From Neoroseomonas oryzicola (GTDB lineage Bacteria > Pseudomonadota > Alphaproteobacteria > Acetobacterales > Acetobacteraceae): 64,000 nt of DNA. The notes beneath the pieces are model-generated. The model saw only the letters and a program-made list of their open reading frames with translations, was not told where the DNA came from and did no database searches. Of this stretch, positions 6,953-15,698 are shown in pieces. Both the position numbers and the translations under genes were made by a program. The first letter of the stretch is position 1; every line of letters begins with the position of its first letter. The stretch lies in contig NZ_JAAVUP010000001.1 in the NCBI RefSeq assembly GCF_012163135.1, positions 186,001-250,000 on the forward strand, given 5' to 3'.

Positions 6953-8160
6953 GCCAGCGCCCGTCGCGCCAGGCCTGGCTCATGGTGGCTGGCGGCTTCC
7001 TGGCGTTCACCGTCAGCGCGAGCCTGATGCACGCCTATACGGTCTTCCTGCTTGCCTTCATCGAGACCTTCGCATGGTCGCGCGCCGAGGCGAGCCTTGC
7101 CTATTCGGTGGGCCAGATCGTGGGCGGCGTCAGTTCCCCGCTGGTCGGCGGGCTGGTGGATCGGATCGGCGCGCGGCGGATGGTGCTGCTGGGCGGCTGC
7201 CTGCTGACCATCGGCCTGTTCGGCAGCGCGCAGGCCGATGCGCTGTGGCAGGTGGTGCTGCTCTATGGCGTGGTGATGACGCTGGGGGCGAACTGCATCG
7301 GGCTGGTCGTCTTCGTGCCGCTGGTCTCGCGCCTGTTCGTCGCGCAGCGGGGGATGGCGATCTCCCTGCTGCAATCGGCCAACGGCTTCGGGCGGGCGAT
7401 CTCGGCGCCGATCGCGCAATGGCTGGTGGATGCCCAGGGCTGGCGCAACGCCTACCTGATGCAGGCGGGGCTGATGGGGGTTCTCATCATCCCGTTGGCG
7501 GCGATGTTCCGCCGGGCGGATACGCTGGCGCCAGCGGCTACGACCTCCGGTGCGGCGACCGACAACGGACGGGCCTGGACCCTCGCCGAGGCCATCCGCA
7601 CGCGGCATTTCTGGCTGCTCTTCCTCGTCTACATGCTGACCAGCATCGGCAGCTTCCTCGTCTCCCTGCACCAGCTGGCCTTCGCCGTGGGGCAGGGGTT
7701 CGAGCCGCTCTACGCCGCGACGGTGCTCGGCATGGGCAGCCTACTGGCGCTGCCGGGGGTGATCCTGACGGGGACGCTGTCGGATTACATCGGGCGGGAA
7801 TGGGCGGCGATCCTCGCCTATGGCATCTCGATCGTCGGGGTCGCGGCGGCGCTGACCATCGGGGACGGATCGCAGCACCTGCTGCTCTGGCTGCATGCCT
7901 GCTTCTTCGGCATCACCTGGGGCGCGCGGGGGCCCGCCATCACCGCGAAGACGGCGGACCTGTTCGGCGGGCCGCGGCTCGGCACGATCCTCGGCGTCAT
8001 CACGATCGGGTCGGGCGTGGGCGCCGGGATCGGCTCCTGGGGCGCGGGGCTGCTGTTCGACCTGACGGGGACCTACCGGCCCGCCTTCATCCTGTCCATC
8101 CTCGCCTATGCGCTGGGGGCGATCTTCTTCTGGGCGCTGCGCAAGCCGGTCGCGCGCTGA
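6949..8160 (+). CDS. Major facilitator superfamily transporter
   Basis: A 403-residue membrane protein with about twelve hydrophobic segments and the MFS loop motif between helices 2 and 3 (GGLVDRIGARRM). A similar element recurs in the second half (GTLSDYIGREWA). The pattern resembles monocarboxylate/oxalate-formate-type MFS carriers, but the substrate is unknown. The next gene, a CoA-transferase subunit, begins 58 bases downstream on the same strand, so uptake of a carboxylic acid followed by CoA activation is a reasonable inference. The gene is divergent from the KefB/C-type antiporter across 230 bases, in which I see no clear operator. Confidence 0.9.
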   Translation: MSQRPSRQAWLMVAGGFLAFTVSASLMHAYTVFLLAFIETFAWSRAEASLAYSVGQIVGGVSSPLVGGLVDRIGARRMVLLGGCLLTIGLFGSAQADALWQVVLLYGVVMTLGANCIGLVVFVPLVSRLFVAQRGMAISLLQSANGFGRAISAPIAQWLVDAQGWRNAYLMQAGLMGVLIIPLAAMFRRADTLAPAATTSGAATDNGRAWTLAEAIRTRHFWLLFLVYMLTSIGSFLVSLHQLAFAVGQGFEPLYAATVLGMGSLLALPGVILTGTLSDYIGREWAAILAYGISIVGVAAALTIGDGSQHLLLWLHACFFGITWGARGPAITAKTADLFGGPRLGTILGVITIGSGVGAGIGSWGAGLLFDLTGTYRPAFILSILAYALGAIFFWALRKPVAR

Positions 8161-8218
8161 CCCCCTGGACAGCCACGCCCATGCGCCGGAGCATGGCGGC
8201 AGGGAAGGGAACCGAAGA

Positions 8219-8953
8219 ATGGCGCGACGCAGTAAGGTCGTGGCGGATTTCGATGCCGCCGTGGCGGGCATACCGGACGGATCGACCATCGCCATCGGCG
8301 GCTTCGCCATGCCGGGCGTGCCGTTCAACCTGGTCGCCGCGCTGCTGCGGCAGGGGGCGAAGCGGCTGACCTGCATCGCCAACACCACCGGCGGCGCGCA
8401 CAAGCCGCGCATGCCCGACATCGGCATGCTGGTGGAGAACGGGCAGGTCGCGAAGGTCATTTGCTCCTTCACCGCGGGCACGCGCGCCTCCGACGTGCTG
8501 CCCTTCACGCCCTATTACGAGCGCGGCGAGGTGGAGGCCGAGATCGTCCCGCAGGGCACGCTCGCCGAGCGCCTGCGCGCCGCCGGCGCCGGCATCCCCG
8601 CCTTCTACACGCCGACAGCGGTCGGCACCGAGCTCGCCGAGGGCCGCGAGACGCGGATGATCAACGGCCGCGAAGTCCTGCTGGAGTACGCGCTGCCGGT
8701 CGATGTCGCCTTCATCCGCGCCTACCAGGCCGATGAGGCCGGCAACCTCCGCTTCCGCCGCAGCCAGCGCAACTTCAACCCGCTGATGGCGATGGCCGCG
8801 AAGCTGGTGATCGCCGAGGTCGAGGAACCCATCCTGCCCGCCGGCGCGATCGACCCGGATGACGTGCACACGCCCGGCATCCTGGTGCAGCGGCTGGTGA
8901 AGATACCGCCGCCGCCCGAAGGGCTCTGGCCGGTGAAGAGGGAGGCGCGCTGA
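8219..8953 (+). CDS. Family I CoA transferase, subunit A
   Basis: A 244-residue alpha subunit of a two-component CoA transferase of the 3-oxoacid/acetate type, which moves CoA between acyl-CoA and a free acid. Seen are the IAIGGFAMPGVP start of the first domain, the NTTGG loop, and the EGRE segment toward the end of the domain; the fold is that of the CoA-binding subunit. I chose ATG 8219 because of GGAAGGGA upstream and because the conserved N-terminus begins here. It overlaps subunit B by one base, so the two are coupled. The acyl substrate (3-oxoadipate, acetoacetate, glutaconate or other) cannot be decided. Confidence 0.9.
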   Translation: MARRSKVVADFDAAVAGIPDGSTIAIGGFAMPGVPFNLVAALLRQGAKRLTCIANTTGGAHKPRMPDIGMLVENGQVAKVICSFTAGTRASDVLPFTPYYERGEVEAEIVPQGTLAERLRAAGAGIPAFYTPTAVGTELAEGRETRMINGREVLLEYALPVDVAFIRAYQADEAGNLRFRRSQRNFNPLMAMAAKLVIAEVEEPILPAGAIDPDDVHTPGILVQRLVKIPPPPEGLWPVKREAR

Positions 8954-9582
8954 TGCCCTGGTCCCGCCCCCAGATGGCCGAACGGCTGGCGCGCGAGTTC
9001 CAGGACGGCTGGATCGTCAATCTCGGCGTCGGTATGCCGACGCTGATCGCCGACGTCCCCTTCGGCGACCGAGAGATCACCTACCACTCCGAGAACGGCG
9101 TGATCGGCTACGGCCCGGTCGCCGCACCGGGGCAGGAGGACCTGCAACTGGTCAACGCCAGCGGCCAGAACGTCACGTTGCTGCCGGGCGCGGCCATCGT
9201 CCACCACGCCGACAGCTTCGCGCTGATCCGGGGCGGGCGGATGGATGTGACGGTGATGGGCGCCTACGAGGCCGCGGCCAATGGCGACTTCGCCAATTGG
9301 AAGGTGAAGGGCGCGAAGGGCGGGGGCATCGGCGGCGCGATGGACCTCGCGGCTTCCGCGAAGCGCGTCTACCTGATGCTCGAGCACCGTACGCGCGACG
9401 GCACGCCGCGGCTGATGGCGCGCTGCTCTCTGCCCATCACCGCGCGCGGGGTGGTGACGCTGGTGGTGACGGAACTCGGACTGTTCGCCCCGACCGGCGA
9501 GGCCTTCGCCGTCCGCGACCTCGCCCCCGGCGTGACGCTGGACGAGGTCCGCGCCGCCACCGCCTGCCCCGTCACGGAGTGA
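8953..9582 (+). CDS. Family I CoA transferase, subunit B
   Basis: A 209-residue beta subunit partnering the gene before it. The catalytic glutamate is E47 in SENGVIGYGP, the motif that forms the glutamyl-CoA thioester in this family. The glycine-rich segment GAKGGGIGGAMDL, then the region ending in GVTLDEVRAATAC, match the conserved C-terminal half. Its ATG overlaps the stop of subunit A as TGATG. The isomerase gene follows after four bases, placing the pair in a short catabolic unit with the MFS carrier. Confidence 0.92.
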   Translation: MPWSRPQMAERLAREFQDGWIVNLGVGMPTLIADVPFGDREITYHSENGVIGYGPVAAPGQEDLQLVNASGQNVTLLPGAAIVHHADSFALIRGGRMDVTVMGAYEAAANGDFANWKVKGAKGGGIGGAMDLAASAKRVYLMLEHRTRDGTPRLMARCSLPITARGVVTLVVTELGLFAPTGEAFAVRDLAPGVTLDEVRAATACPVTE

Positions 9583-9586
9583 GCCC

Positions 9587-10186
9587 ATGCATATCGACTA
9601 CTACGCCTCCCTGAACTCGCCCTGGACGCATCTGGGGGCGGCGCGGATCGAGGCGCTGGCCGCACAGCACGGCGCCACGCTGCGCATCTATCCCGTCGAC
9701 TTCGGCACGATCTTCGCGGGATCCGGCGGGCTGCCGCTGCCCAAGCGATCCCCGCAGCGCCAGGCCTACCGGTTGCAGGAACTGGCGCGCTGGCGGGACG
9801 CGTTGGGCATCCCGATCCAGATCCACCCCAAGCACTTCCCGCACAACGAATTGCCGGCCGCGGCCTGCGTGATCGCGGTGCGGGAGACGTTCGGCGACGC
9901 GCCGGCGATCCGCCTCGCGCATCGGGTGCTGAAAGCCTTGTGGGAGGAGGACAAGGACCCGGCCGATCCCGCGACGCTTGCGGCGTTGATCGGCGACGTC
10001 GGGCTGGACGTGCAGAAGGTCATGGCCCTCGGCGCCGATCCGCAATGGCTGGAACGCCGCAAGGCGGACACCGAGGCGGCGCTGGCGCGCGGGGCCTTCG
10101 GCGCGCCCTTCTACATCATCGGGGACGACATGTTCTGGGGTCAGGATCGCCTCGACTTCGTGGCGCGGCGTCTGGCGCGCGGGTAG
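9587..10186 (+). CDS. 2-hydroxychromene-2-carboxylate isomerase family protein (DsbA/GST-kappa fold)
   Basis: A 199-residue thioredoxin-like protein of the HCCA isomerase family. These glutathione-dependent enzymes isomerise 2-hydroxychromene-2-carboxylate in naphthalene-type degradation; many family members have other, unknown substrates. The N-terminus IDYYASLNSPWTHLGAARIE carries the active-site serine (S11 in SPW) in place of the DsbA cysteine pair. The C-terminal GAFGAPFYIIGDDMFWGQDRLDFV is the family's cis-Pro and closing helix. It follows CoA transferase subunit B by four bases, suggesting a role in the same aromatic or carboxylate pathway. Confidence 0.88.
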   Translation: MHIDYYASLNSPWTHLGAARIEALAAQHGATLRIYPVDFGTIFAGSGGLPLPKRSPQRQAYRLQELARWRDALGIPIQIHPKHFPHNELPAAACVIAVRETFGDAPAIRLAHRVLKALWEEDKDPADPATLAALIGDVGLDVQKVMALGADPQWLERRKADTEAALARGAFGAPFYIIGDDMFWGQDRLDFVARRLARG

Positions 10187-10202
10187 CACCCGGCGCATCA
10201 TG

Positions 10203-10223
10203 CCCCCGGCTGACCACCGGGGG
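10203..10223 (+). promoter_or_regulatory. Hairpin just upstream of the M20 gene
   Basis: CCCCCGG (10203-10209) pairs with CCGGGGG (10217-10223) around a 7-base loop. The 3' arm holds the only G-rich stretch at Shine-Dalgarno distance from ATG 10230, so the hairpin could mask the ribosome site or end upstream transcription. If translation starts at the ATG at 10200 instead, the hairpin lies within the coding region. Confidence 0.4.
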
Positions 10224-10229
10224 TTCCGC

Positions 10230-11831
10230 ATGACCGACCTTTCCGCCCTGCGCCGGACGGCGCTCGACTGGATATCCGCCAACGAGGCGCGGATGTCCGC
10301 CTTCAACGAGCGCATCTGGCACTTCGCGGAACCCGCCTGGCGCGAATACAAATCCGCCGCGGCCTATGTGGACCTGCTGCGCGCCGAGGGCTTCGAGGTC
10401 GAGGCCGGGTCGGGCGGCATGCCGACGGCCTTCTGCGCGCGCTGGGGGAAGGGCGGGCCGCTGCTCGCCTCCTTCTCGGAATACGATGCGGTGCCGGGGA
10501 ACTGCCAGGCCGTGGCGCCGCGGCGCGAGCCGCGCGCCGGGATGCATCCCTACGCCGCGGGGCATACCGATCCGCATTCATCGCTCGGAACGGCGGCGCT
10601 GACCTCGATCCTCGCGACGAAGGCGGCGCTGGAGGCGAGCGGGACGCCGGGCCGGCTGGTGCTGTTCGGCGAGCCCGCGGAGAAGGTCTGCGGATCGAAG
10701 CCCGTCCATGCCGCGAAAGGCTACTATGACGGGCTCGACGCTGCGGTCGTCTACCACCCGCACATGCAGAACACGGTGACGGCGGAGACGCAGTTCGGCG
10801 CCTATTGGTCCTGCGTCGTCACCTTCACCTGCGACAGCCCCGAGACCTGGATCGACAAGTCGCTGCTGCCGATCCGCGACGTCGGCCACGCCGCCGCGCG
10901 TGCCCCTGGTGCGACGGACGCGCTCTGCCTGATGTACACGACGACCAAGTACACCAAGGAGGCGATGTTCCCCCACGCCGGGTCCTGGACGCTCAACGAA
11001 TTCATCATGCATGGGGGCGACGCGACCTCGGACAATCTCGCGCCGCGCTTCACGCAGATCCAGTATTCCTGGCGCACGCCGTCGCTGCCCATGGCGGAGC
11101 AGATCGCCAGGGTCCTGATGAACAATGCGCGCAGCGCGGCGGCCGCGACGGCCTGCACCGCGCATTGGCGCTGGGTGACCAAGACGCGCGTCGGCCTCGC
11201 CAACACCGTTCTGACGGATGCGACCTGGGCGAACCTGCAGGAGGTCGGCCCGCCGACCTACAACGACGACGCCAAGGCCTTCGCGCGCGAGATCCAGGCG
11301 GGCCTCGGCCTCACGCCGATGGAAGATCCCTTCGCGGCGGCGAACCAGAAGCTGACGACGCCGGCCGAGTTCGAGGCGGGAATGCGTCACTTCCTGCCGC
11401 CCTGGCAGTGGCATCTCTCGGCCGACGACTATGTCGAGTTCTGCTGGCACTGCCCGACCGTGCGCCTGCTGACCGCGCGCCCGCGGCTGCGCGCGCCCGA
11501 GGGCGATTTCGACTACCCGACCTGGTCCTACAACGCGCTCGGCGGCCTGCCGGCGGCGATCGATCCGGGCATGTTCGTCGCGGCGAAGACCATGGCGCTC
11601 ACGCTGGTCGACCTCGCGTCCAAGCCCGGCCTGCTCGATGCCGCGCAGGCCGAATGGCGCGAGCGCACCGGCGGCGGCATGGGCGGGTCGAAATGGGTGC
11701 CGCCGCTGCTGCCGAAGGATTTCGTCGCGCCGGTCGACATGCAGTGGCCGGAATACGTGACGACGGCGCGCGGCGACGAATGGTGCGTGCCGACGCCGAT
11801 CGACGGGCTCGGCGCCGGGGAGCAACTGTGA
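10230..11831 (+). CDS. M20-family amidohydrolase (AbgB-like)
   Basis: A 533-residue zinc hydrolase of the M20 peptidase/aminoacylase family, closest by pattern to AbgB-type p-aminobenzoyl-glutamate hydrolases. These have an N-terminal catalytic half (HFAEPAWREYKSA, FSEYDAVPG, the AAGHTDPHSSLGTAAL metal-ligand region, LFGEPAEKVCGSKPVHA) with an inserted dimerisation domain. No signal peptide is present, so it is cytoplasmic. The ATG at 10230 is preferred for its position after GGGGG; an alternative ATG at 10200 adds ten residues. The stop overlaps the GTG start of the molybdoenzyme gene, so an N-acyl or amide substrate could be hydrolysed before oxidation. The amide itself is unknown. Confidence 0.85.
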   Translation: MTDLSALRRTALDWISANEARMSAFNERIWHFAEPAWREYKSAAAYVDLLRAEGFEVEAGSGGMPTAFCARWGKGGPLLASFSEYDAVPGNCQAVAPRREPRAGMHPYAAGHTDPHSSLGTAALTSILATKAALEASGTPGRLVLFGEPAEKVCGSKPVHAAKGYYDGLDAAVVYHPHMQNTVTAETQFGAYWSCVVTFTCDSPETWIDKSLLPIRDVGHAAARAPGATDALCLMYTTTKYTKEAMFPHAGSWTLNEFIMHGGDATSDNLAPRFTQIQYSWRTPSLPMAEQIARVLMNNARSAAAATACTAHWRWVTKTRVGLANTVLTDATWANLQEVGPPTYNDDAKAFAREIQAGLGLTPMEDPFAAANQKLTTPAEFEAGMRHFLPPWQWHLSADDYVEFCWHCPTVRLLTARPRLRAPEGDFDYPTWSYNALGGLPAAIDPGMFVAAKTMALTLVDLASKPGLLDAAQAEWRERTGGGMGGSKWVPPLLPKDFVAPVDMQWPEYVTTARGDEWCVPTPIDGLGAGEQL

Positions 11832-14125
11832 CCTACAGCGGCCTCTCGCTGCGGCGCTTCGAGGATGCGCGCTTCCTGACGGGGAAGGGCCGCTATGTCG
11901 CCGACCTCGACGCGCCGGGCGCGCTGCATGGCGTGACGCTGCGGTCGCCGCATGCGCATGCGGATATCCGGTCGATCGACGTGGCGGCGGCACGCGCCGT
12001 GCCGGGCGTGGTCGCCGTGCTGACCGGCGCGGACCTGGACGCGGCGGGCGTGAAGCCGCTGCCCTGCACCAGCGTGCTCGCCTCGGTGAAGCCGATGATC
12101 GTGCCGGACCGCCCGGTGCTGGCGCGCGGCCGCGTGCGTCATGTCGGCCAGCCCGTCGCTTTCGTCGTCGCCGAGACCGAGGCCGCGGCGCGCGATGCCG
12201 CGGAGCTCATCGAAGTTGACTACGACCCGCTGCCCACGGTGGTGGACGGCGCAGCGGCGCTCGCCCCCGGCGCGCCGCAGATCTGGCCCGAGGCGCCGGG
12301 CAACGAGGTCTTCCGCTTCGAGAAGGGGGACCGCGCCGCGACCGATGCCGCCTTCGCCGCGGCGGCGCATGTCACGACGCTCGACCTCTTCAACAACCGC
12401 GTCCATGCGCTGCCGCTGGAACCGCGGGCCTGCCTGGCGCGCTTCGCCGAGGGTCGCTTCGACCTGGTCTTCACCGGCATGGGCGTGCATGGCGTGCGGC
12501 GGCAGCTCGCGACCGTGCTGGGCCTGCCGGAGAGCGCCTTCCACCTGTCCTGTCCCGATGTCGGTGGCGGCTTCGGGGCGAAGAACCTGCTCTTCCCGGA
12601 CTATGTGCTGGCGCTGGTCGCGGCGCGCGCCACCGGCCGGCCGGTGCGCTGGGTGGCGGGTGCGAGCGAGGAGTTCGCCGGATCGGTCCACGGCCGCGAC
12701 CTGCGCGGGCATGCGCGGCTCGCGCTGGACGGAGAGGGCCACTTCCTCGGTCTCGATGTCGAGACGGTGGCTGATATGGGCGCCTATCTCTCGGCGGTCG
12801 GGCCGCATTGCCCGACCAACGCCTTCTCCACGGCAATGGGCGGGGTCTACGCCATCCCCGCCATGCATCTGACCGTACGCGGGGCCTTCACCAACACGGT
12901 GCCGATCGACGCCTATCGCGGCGCCGGCAAGCCCGAGGCGAACTACATCGTCGAGCGACTGGTCGATGCCGCGGCGCGGGAGACCGGGCGCGATCCGGCG
13001 GCGCTGCGCGCGCTGAACATGATGCAAGATACGCCGCGCGTGACCGCGATGGGCATGAAGGTCGATGGTGGGCGCTTCGCGGCCAATCTCGATGTGCTGG
13101 CCCGCGCTTCGGGCGCCGCGGGCTTCACTGCGCGGCGCGCCGAGGCGGCGCAACGTGGCGCGCTGCTCGGGCGTGGCGTCGCCTGCTTCCTCGAGACCGC
13201 GCGCGGTGCGCCCGGCGAATGGGCGAGCGTCTCCGTCGCGCCGGATGGCGGCGCGACGATCGCCGTCGGCACCCATTCCAACGGGCAGGGGCACGAGACT
13301 TCCTACCCGCAGGTGGCCGCCGATCGGCTCGGCATTCCCGTCGAGCGCGTGACCTATCGCCAGGCGGACACCGACCTGCTGGTGAACGGCAACGGCCATG
13401 GTGGCGCGCGGTCGCTGCACATGGGCGGGCATGCGCTGGTGCTGGCCGTCGAGGCACTCCTCGGCAAGGCACGCGCCATCGCCGCGCATCTGCTGCAGGC
13501 GGATGCGGATGCGCTCGACTTCGCCGAGGGCCGCTTCACCGTGCGCGGCACCGACCGCTTCGTCGACCTGCCGGGCATCGCGCGAGCCGCCGAGGATCCC
13601 GCGAGTCTCCCCGAAGGCATGGCGCCGGGGCTGTCGGCGGATTCGCACAACACCAACGACCTCGTCACCTTCCCCAATGGCTGCCAGGCTGCCGAGGTCG
13701 AGATCGACCGCGAGACCGGCATCGCGCGCCTGACGCGCTACGTCGCCGTGGATGACTACGGGCGCCTGGTGAACCCGTTGCTGACGGCGGGGCAGGTGCA
13801 GGGCGGCCTCGCCCAGGGCATCGGCCAGGCGCTGCTGGAAGACGTCGCCTACGACGCGGAATCCGGCCAGTTGCTGACCGGATCGCTGATGGACTACGCG
13901 CTGCCGCGCGCGGACGACCTGCCGGATCTTGAGGTGATCCTCGAAGGCACGCCGACGGCGTCGAACCCGCTCGGCGTGAAGGGCGTGGGGCAGGCGGGGG
14001 CGATCGCCGCACCTCAGGTGGTGATGAACGCCGTCGCCGATGCGTTGGCGCAGGTTGGCGCCACCGCGCCGGACATGCCGGCGACGCCGGAGAAGCTCTG
14101 GCGCGCCATCACCGCGGTGGGCTGA
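11828..14125 (+). CDS. Xanthine dehydrogenase-family molybdopterin-binding large subunit (orphan)
   Basis: A 765-residue protein of the CoxL/XdhB family, the subunit that holds Mo-molybdopterin cytosine dinucleotide and hydroxylates a substrate carbon. The N-terminal domain starts LRRFEDARFLTGKGRYVADL; cofactor marks are LPLEPRA (196-202), GGGFGAK (246-252) and AYRGAGKPEA (362-371). Two things are odd. The conserved catalytic Glu of the GVGE motif is Gln (Q722 in GVKGVGQAG). Also, no FAD subunit, 2Fe-2S subunit or maturation gene lies beside it. The GTG start overlaps the M20 stop. It may borrow electron-transfer subunits encoded elsewhere, or have altered or lost activity. Its end overlaps the opposing flavoprotein gene by 17 bases. 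Confidence 0.9.
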   Translation: MTYSGLSLRRFEDARFLTGKGRYVADLDAPGALHGVTLRSPHAHADIRSIDVAAARAVPGVVAVLTGADLDAAGVKPLPCTSVLASVKPMIVPDRPVLARGRVRHVGQPVAFVVAETEAAARDAAELIEVDYDPLPTVVDGAAALAPGAPQIWPEAPGNEVFRFEKGDRAATDAAFAAAAHVTTLDLFNNRVHALPLEPRACLARFAEGRFDLVFTGMGVHGVRRQLATVLGLPESAFHLSCPDVGGGFGAKNLLFPDYVLALVAARATGRPVRWVAGASEEFAGSVHGRDLRGHARLALDGEGHFLGLDVETVADMGAYLSAVGPHCPTNAFSTAMGGVYAIPAMHLTVRGAFTNTVPIDAYRGAGKPEANYIVERLVDAAARETGRDPAALRALNMMQDTPRVTAMGMKVDGGRFAANLDVLARASGAAGFTARRAEAAQRGALLGRGVACFLETARGAPGEWASVSVAPDGGATIAVGTHSNGQGHETSYPQVAADRLGIPVERVTYRQADTDLLVNGNGHGGARSLHMGGHALVLAVEALLGKARAIAAHLLQADADALDFAEGRFTVRGTDRFVDLPGIARAAEDPASLPEGMAPGLSADSHNTNDLVTFPNGCQAAEVEIDRETGIARLTRYVAVDDYGRLVNPLLTAGQVQGGLAQGIGQALLEDVAYDAESGQLLTGSLMDYALPRADDLPDLEVILEGTPTASNPLGVKGVGQAGAIAAPQVVMNAVADALAQVGATAPDMPATPEKLWRAITAVG

Positions 14126-15308
14126 GCGCCCAGTCTGCCGCGGCGCGTCCCGCCGCGCGGCCGGTCGCGAAGCAGGCCTGCAGGAGGTAGCCGCCCGTTG
14201 GTGCCTCCCAGTCCAGCATCTCGCCGCAGGCGAAGATGCCGGGGTGGCGCTTCAGCATCAGCCGGTCGTCGACCTCGCTCCAGGCGAGGCCGCCGGCCGA
14301 GGAGATGGCGCGCTCGATGGGAAACGGCGCGATCAGGCGCAGCGGCAGCGCCTTGACCAGCCCGGCAAGGTCGTCGCGCGGGGCGCCGCCATGCAGCGCT
14401 TCCTGCACCAGGGCGACGGCGACCGGCGCAAGGCCGCCCGCGCGGCGCAGGTGATTGGACAGCGATATCGCGGTGGGTCGGCCGGCGATCCGCGCAGCCA
14501 ACGCCTCCCGCGACAGGTCGGGCCGCAGGTCGACCAGCAGGGTCGCTGAACCTTGCGCCGCGATGGCCTCGCGGATCGCGGCCGAGAGCGCATAGACCGC
14601 GCCGCCCTCGATGCCGCGTTCGGTGATCAGCGCCTCGCCACGGATGGTGGCGTCACCGAAGGTCAGCGCGATGCGCTTGAGCGGCGTGCCGGCGAAGCGC
14701 GTGCGCAGATGATCGGACCACGCGACTGCGAAGCCCATGTTGGACGGCCGCAGCGGCGCGATGGCGCAGCCGGGCAGCAGCGACGTCCAGGCGGCGTCGG
14801 AGCCGAGCCGCGGCCAGGAGGCCCCGCCCAGCGCGAGCACCGTCGCGCGCGGTCTTTCGATGTGCTCGCCTTCCGGGCCGGCGAAGCACAGCCCGCCATC
14901 GCCGTCGAAGCCGAGCCAGCGCTGCCGCGCGCGCAGCGTCACGCCCAGCGCCGCCAGCCGCGCCAGCCAGGCGCGCAGCAGCGGCGAAGCCTTCATCGCC
15001 TTCGGAAACACGCGCCCCGAACTGCCGGTGAAGGTCGCCTGGCCGAGACCCTCGCACCAGGCGATGAGCGCCTCCGGCGGGAAGGCGCGGATGAAGGGCT
15101 CGAGACGCTCCCGCGCTGTGCCGTAGCGGCCGAGGAAACGCTCCAGCGGCTCGGAATGCGTCAGGTTGAGCCCGCCCCGTCCGGCGATCAGCAGCTTCCG
15201 CGCGGGCGAGGGCATGTGGTCGAAGACCGTGACCGCGGCGCCGGCTTCCGCGGCCGCCTCCGCCGCCATCAGGCCGGCCGGGCCGGCCCCGACGATGGCG
15301 ACGTTCAG
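14109..15308 (-). CDS. TIGR03862-type (HI0933/BaiN-like) FAD flavoprotein
   Basis: A 399-residue FAD-dependent oxidoreductase of the HI0933/YhiN group, recognised by the N-terminal VAIVGAGPAGLMAAE dinucleotide fold, the KLLIAGRGGLNLTH loop and the C-terminal GGYLLQACFATGRAAG helix. Function in this group is poorly known; BaiN in gut clostridia reduces bile-acid intermediates. The only start that includes the full GxGxxG fold is CTG at 15308, overlapping the stop of the VOC gene as CTGA. The first ATG (15269) would cut away the nucleotide-binding motif. It is the last gene of a nine-gene minus-strand run and may be a passenger rather than part of the pathway. Confidence 0.85.
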   Translation of the reverse strand: MNVAIVGAGPAGLMAAEAAAEAGAAVTVFDHMPSPARKLLIAGRGGLNLTHSEPLERFLGRYGTARERLEPFIRAFPPEALIAWCEGLGQATFTGSSGRVFPKAMKASPLLRAWLARLAALGVTLRARQRWLGFDGDGGLCFAGPEGEHIERPRATVLALGGASWPRLGSDAAWTSLLPGCAIAPLRPSNMGFAVAWSDHLRTRFAGTPLKRIALTFGDATIRGEALITERGIEGGAVYALSAAIREAIAAQGSATLLVDLRPDLSREALAARIAGRPTAISLSNHLRRAGGLAPVAVALVQEALHGGAPRDDLAGLVKALPLRLIAPFPIERAISSAGGLAWSEVDDRLMLKRHPGIFACGEMLDWEAPTGGYLLQACFATGRAAGRAAADWALSPPR

Positions 15309-15679
15309 GCCGCGCTCCGCTCGAGCAACTCGATCGAGATGTTCTCGGGCCCGCGCAGGAAGGCGATGCGCACGCCGGGGCGGATCGTCGTCGGCTCCAT
15401 GGTGAAGGTCACGCCCTTGGCCTTCATCTCGGCGACCACGGCGTCGATGTCCTTCACGGCGAGGCCGATATGCTCGAGGCCGCGATAGGGCGCCGACGGC
15501 GCGTCGCCGGTCTTGTCCTCGGTAATCGGCGAGACGAACAGCAATTGCCCGCCGAGGTTGATGTCGATGCGCTGCGGCCCGTGCTTCAGCGTCGCGCCGA
15601 AGACGCGCTCGTAGAAGGCCGCGGTCGCCTCGGGGTCCGGGCTGCGCAGGTGGATGTGGTCGAAGGTGAAGGCGGCCAT
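15305..15679 (-). CDS. VOC (glyoxalase/dioxygenase fold) family protein
   Basis: A 124-residue single-domain vicinal-oxygen-chelate protein with two beta-alpha-beta-beta-beta units. Likely metal ligands are the His of FDHIHLRSPD near the N-terminus, the His of LEHIGLAVKD, and the Glu near the end (ENISIELLE). Members include glyoxalase I, methylmalonyl-CoA epimerase and extradiol dioxygenases; this length suits an epimerase or glyoxalase-like isomerase. Beside CoA transferases, an acyl-CoA epimerase is attractive but unproven. I start at ATG 15679, where the domain begins. CaiB lies 19 bases upstream on the same strand. Confidence 0.85.
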   Translation of the reverse strand: MAAFTFDHIHLRSPDPEATAAFYERVFGATLKHGPQRIDINLGGQLLFVSPITEDKTGDAPSAPYRGLEHIGLAVKDIDAVVAEMKAKGVTFTMEPTTIRPGVRIAFLRGPENISIELLERSAA

Positions 15680-15698
15680 GGCGGGGCTCCCGGTTGGG

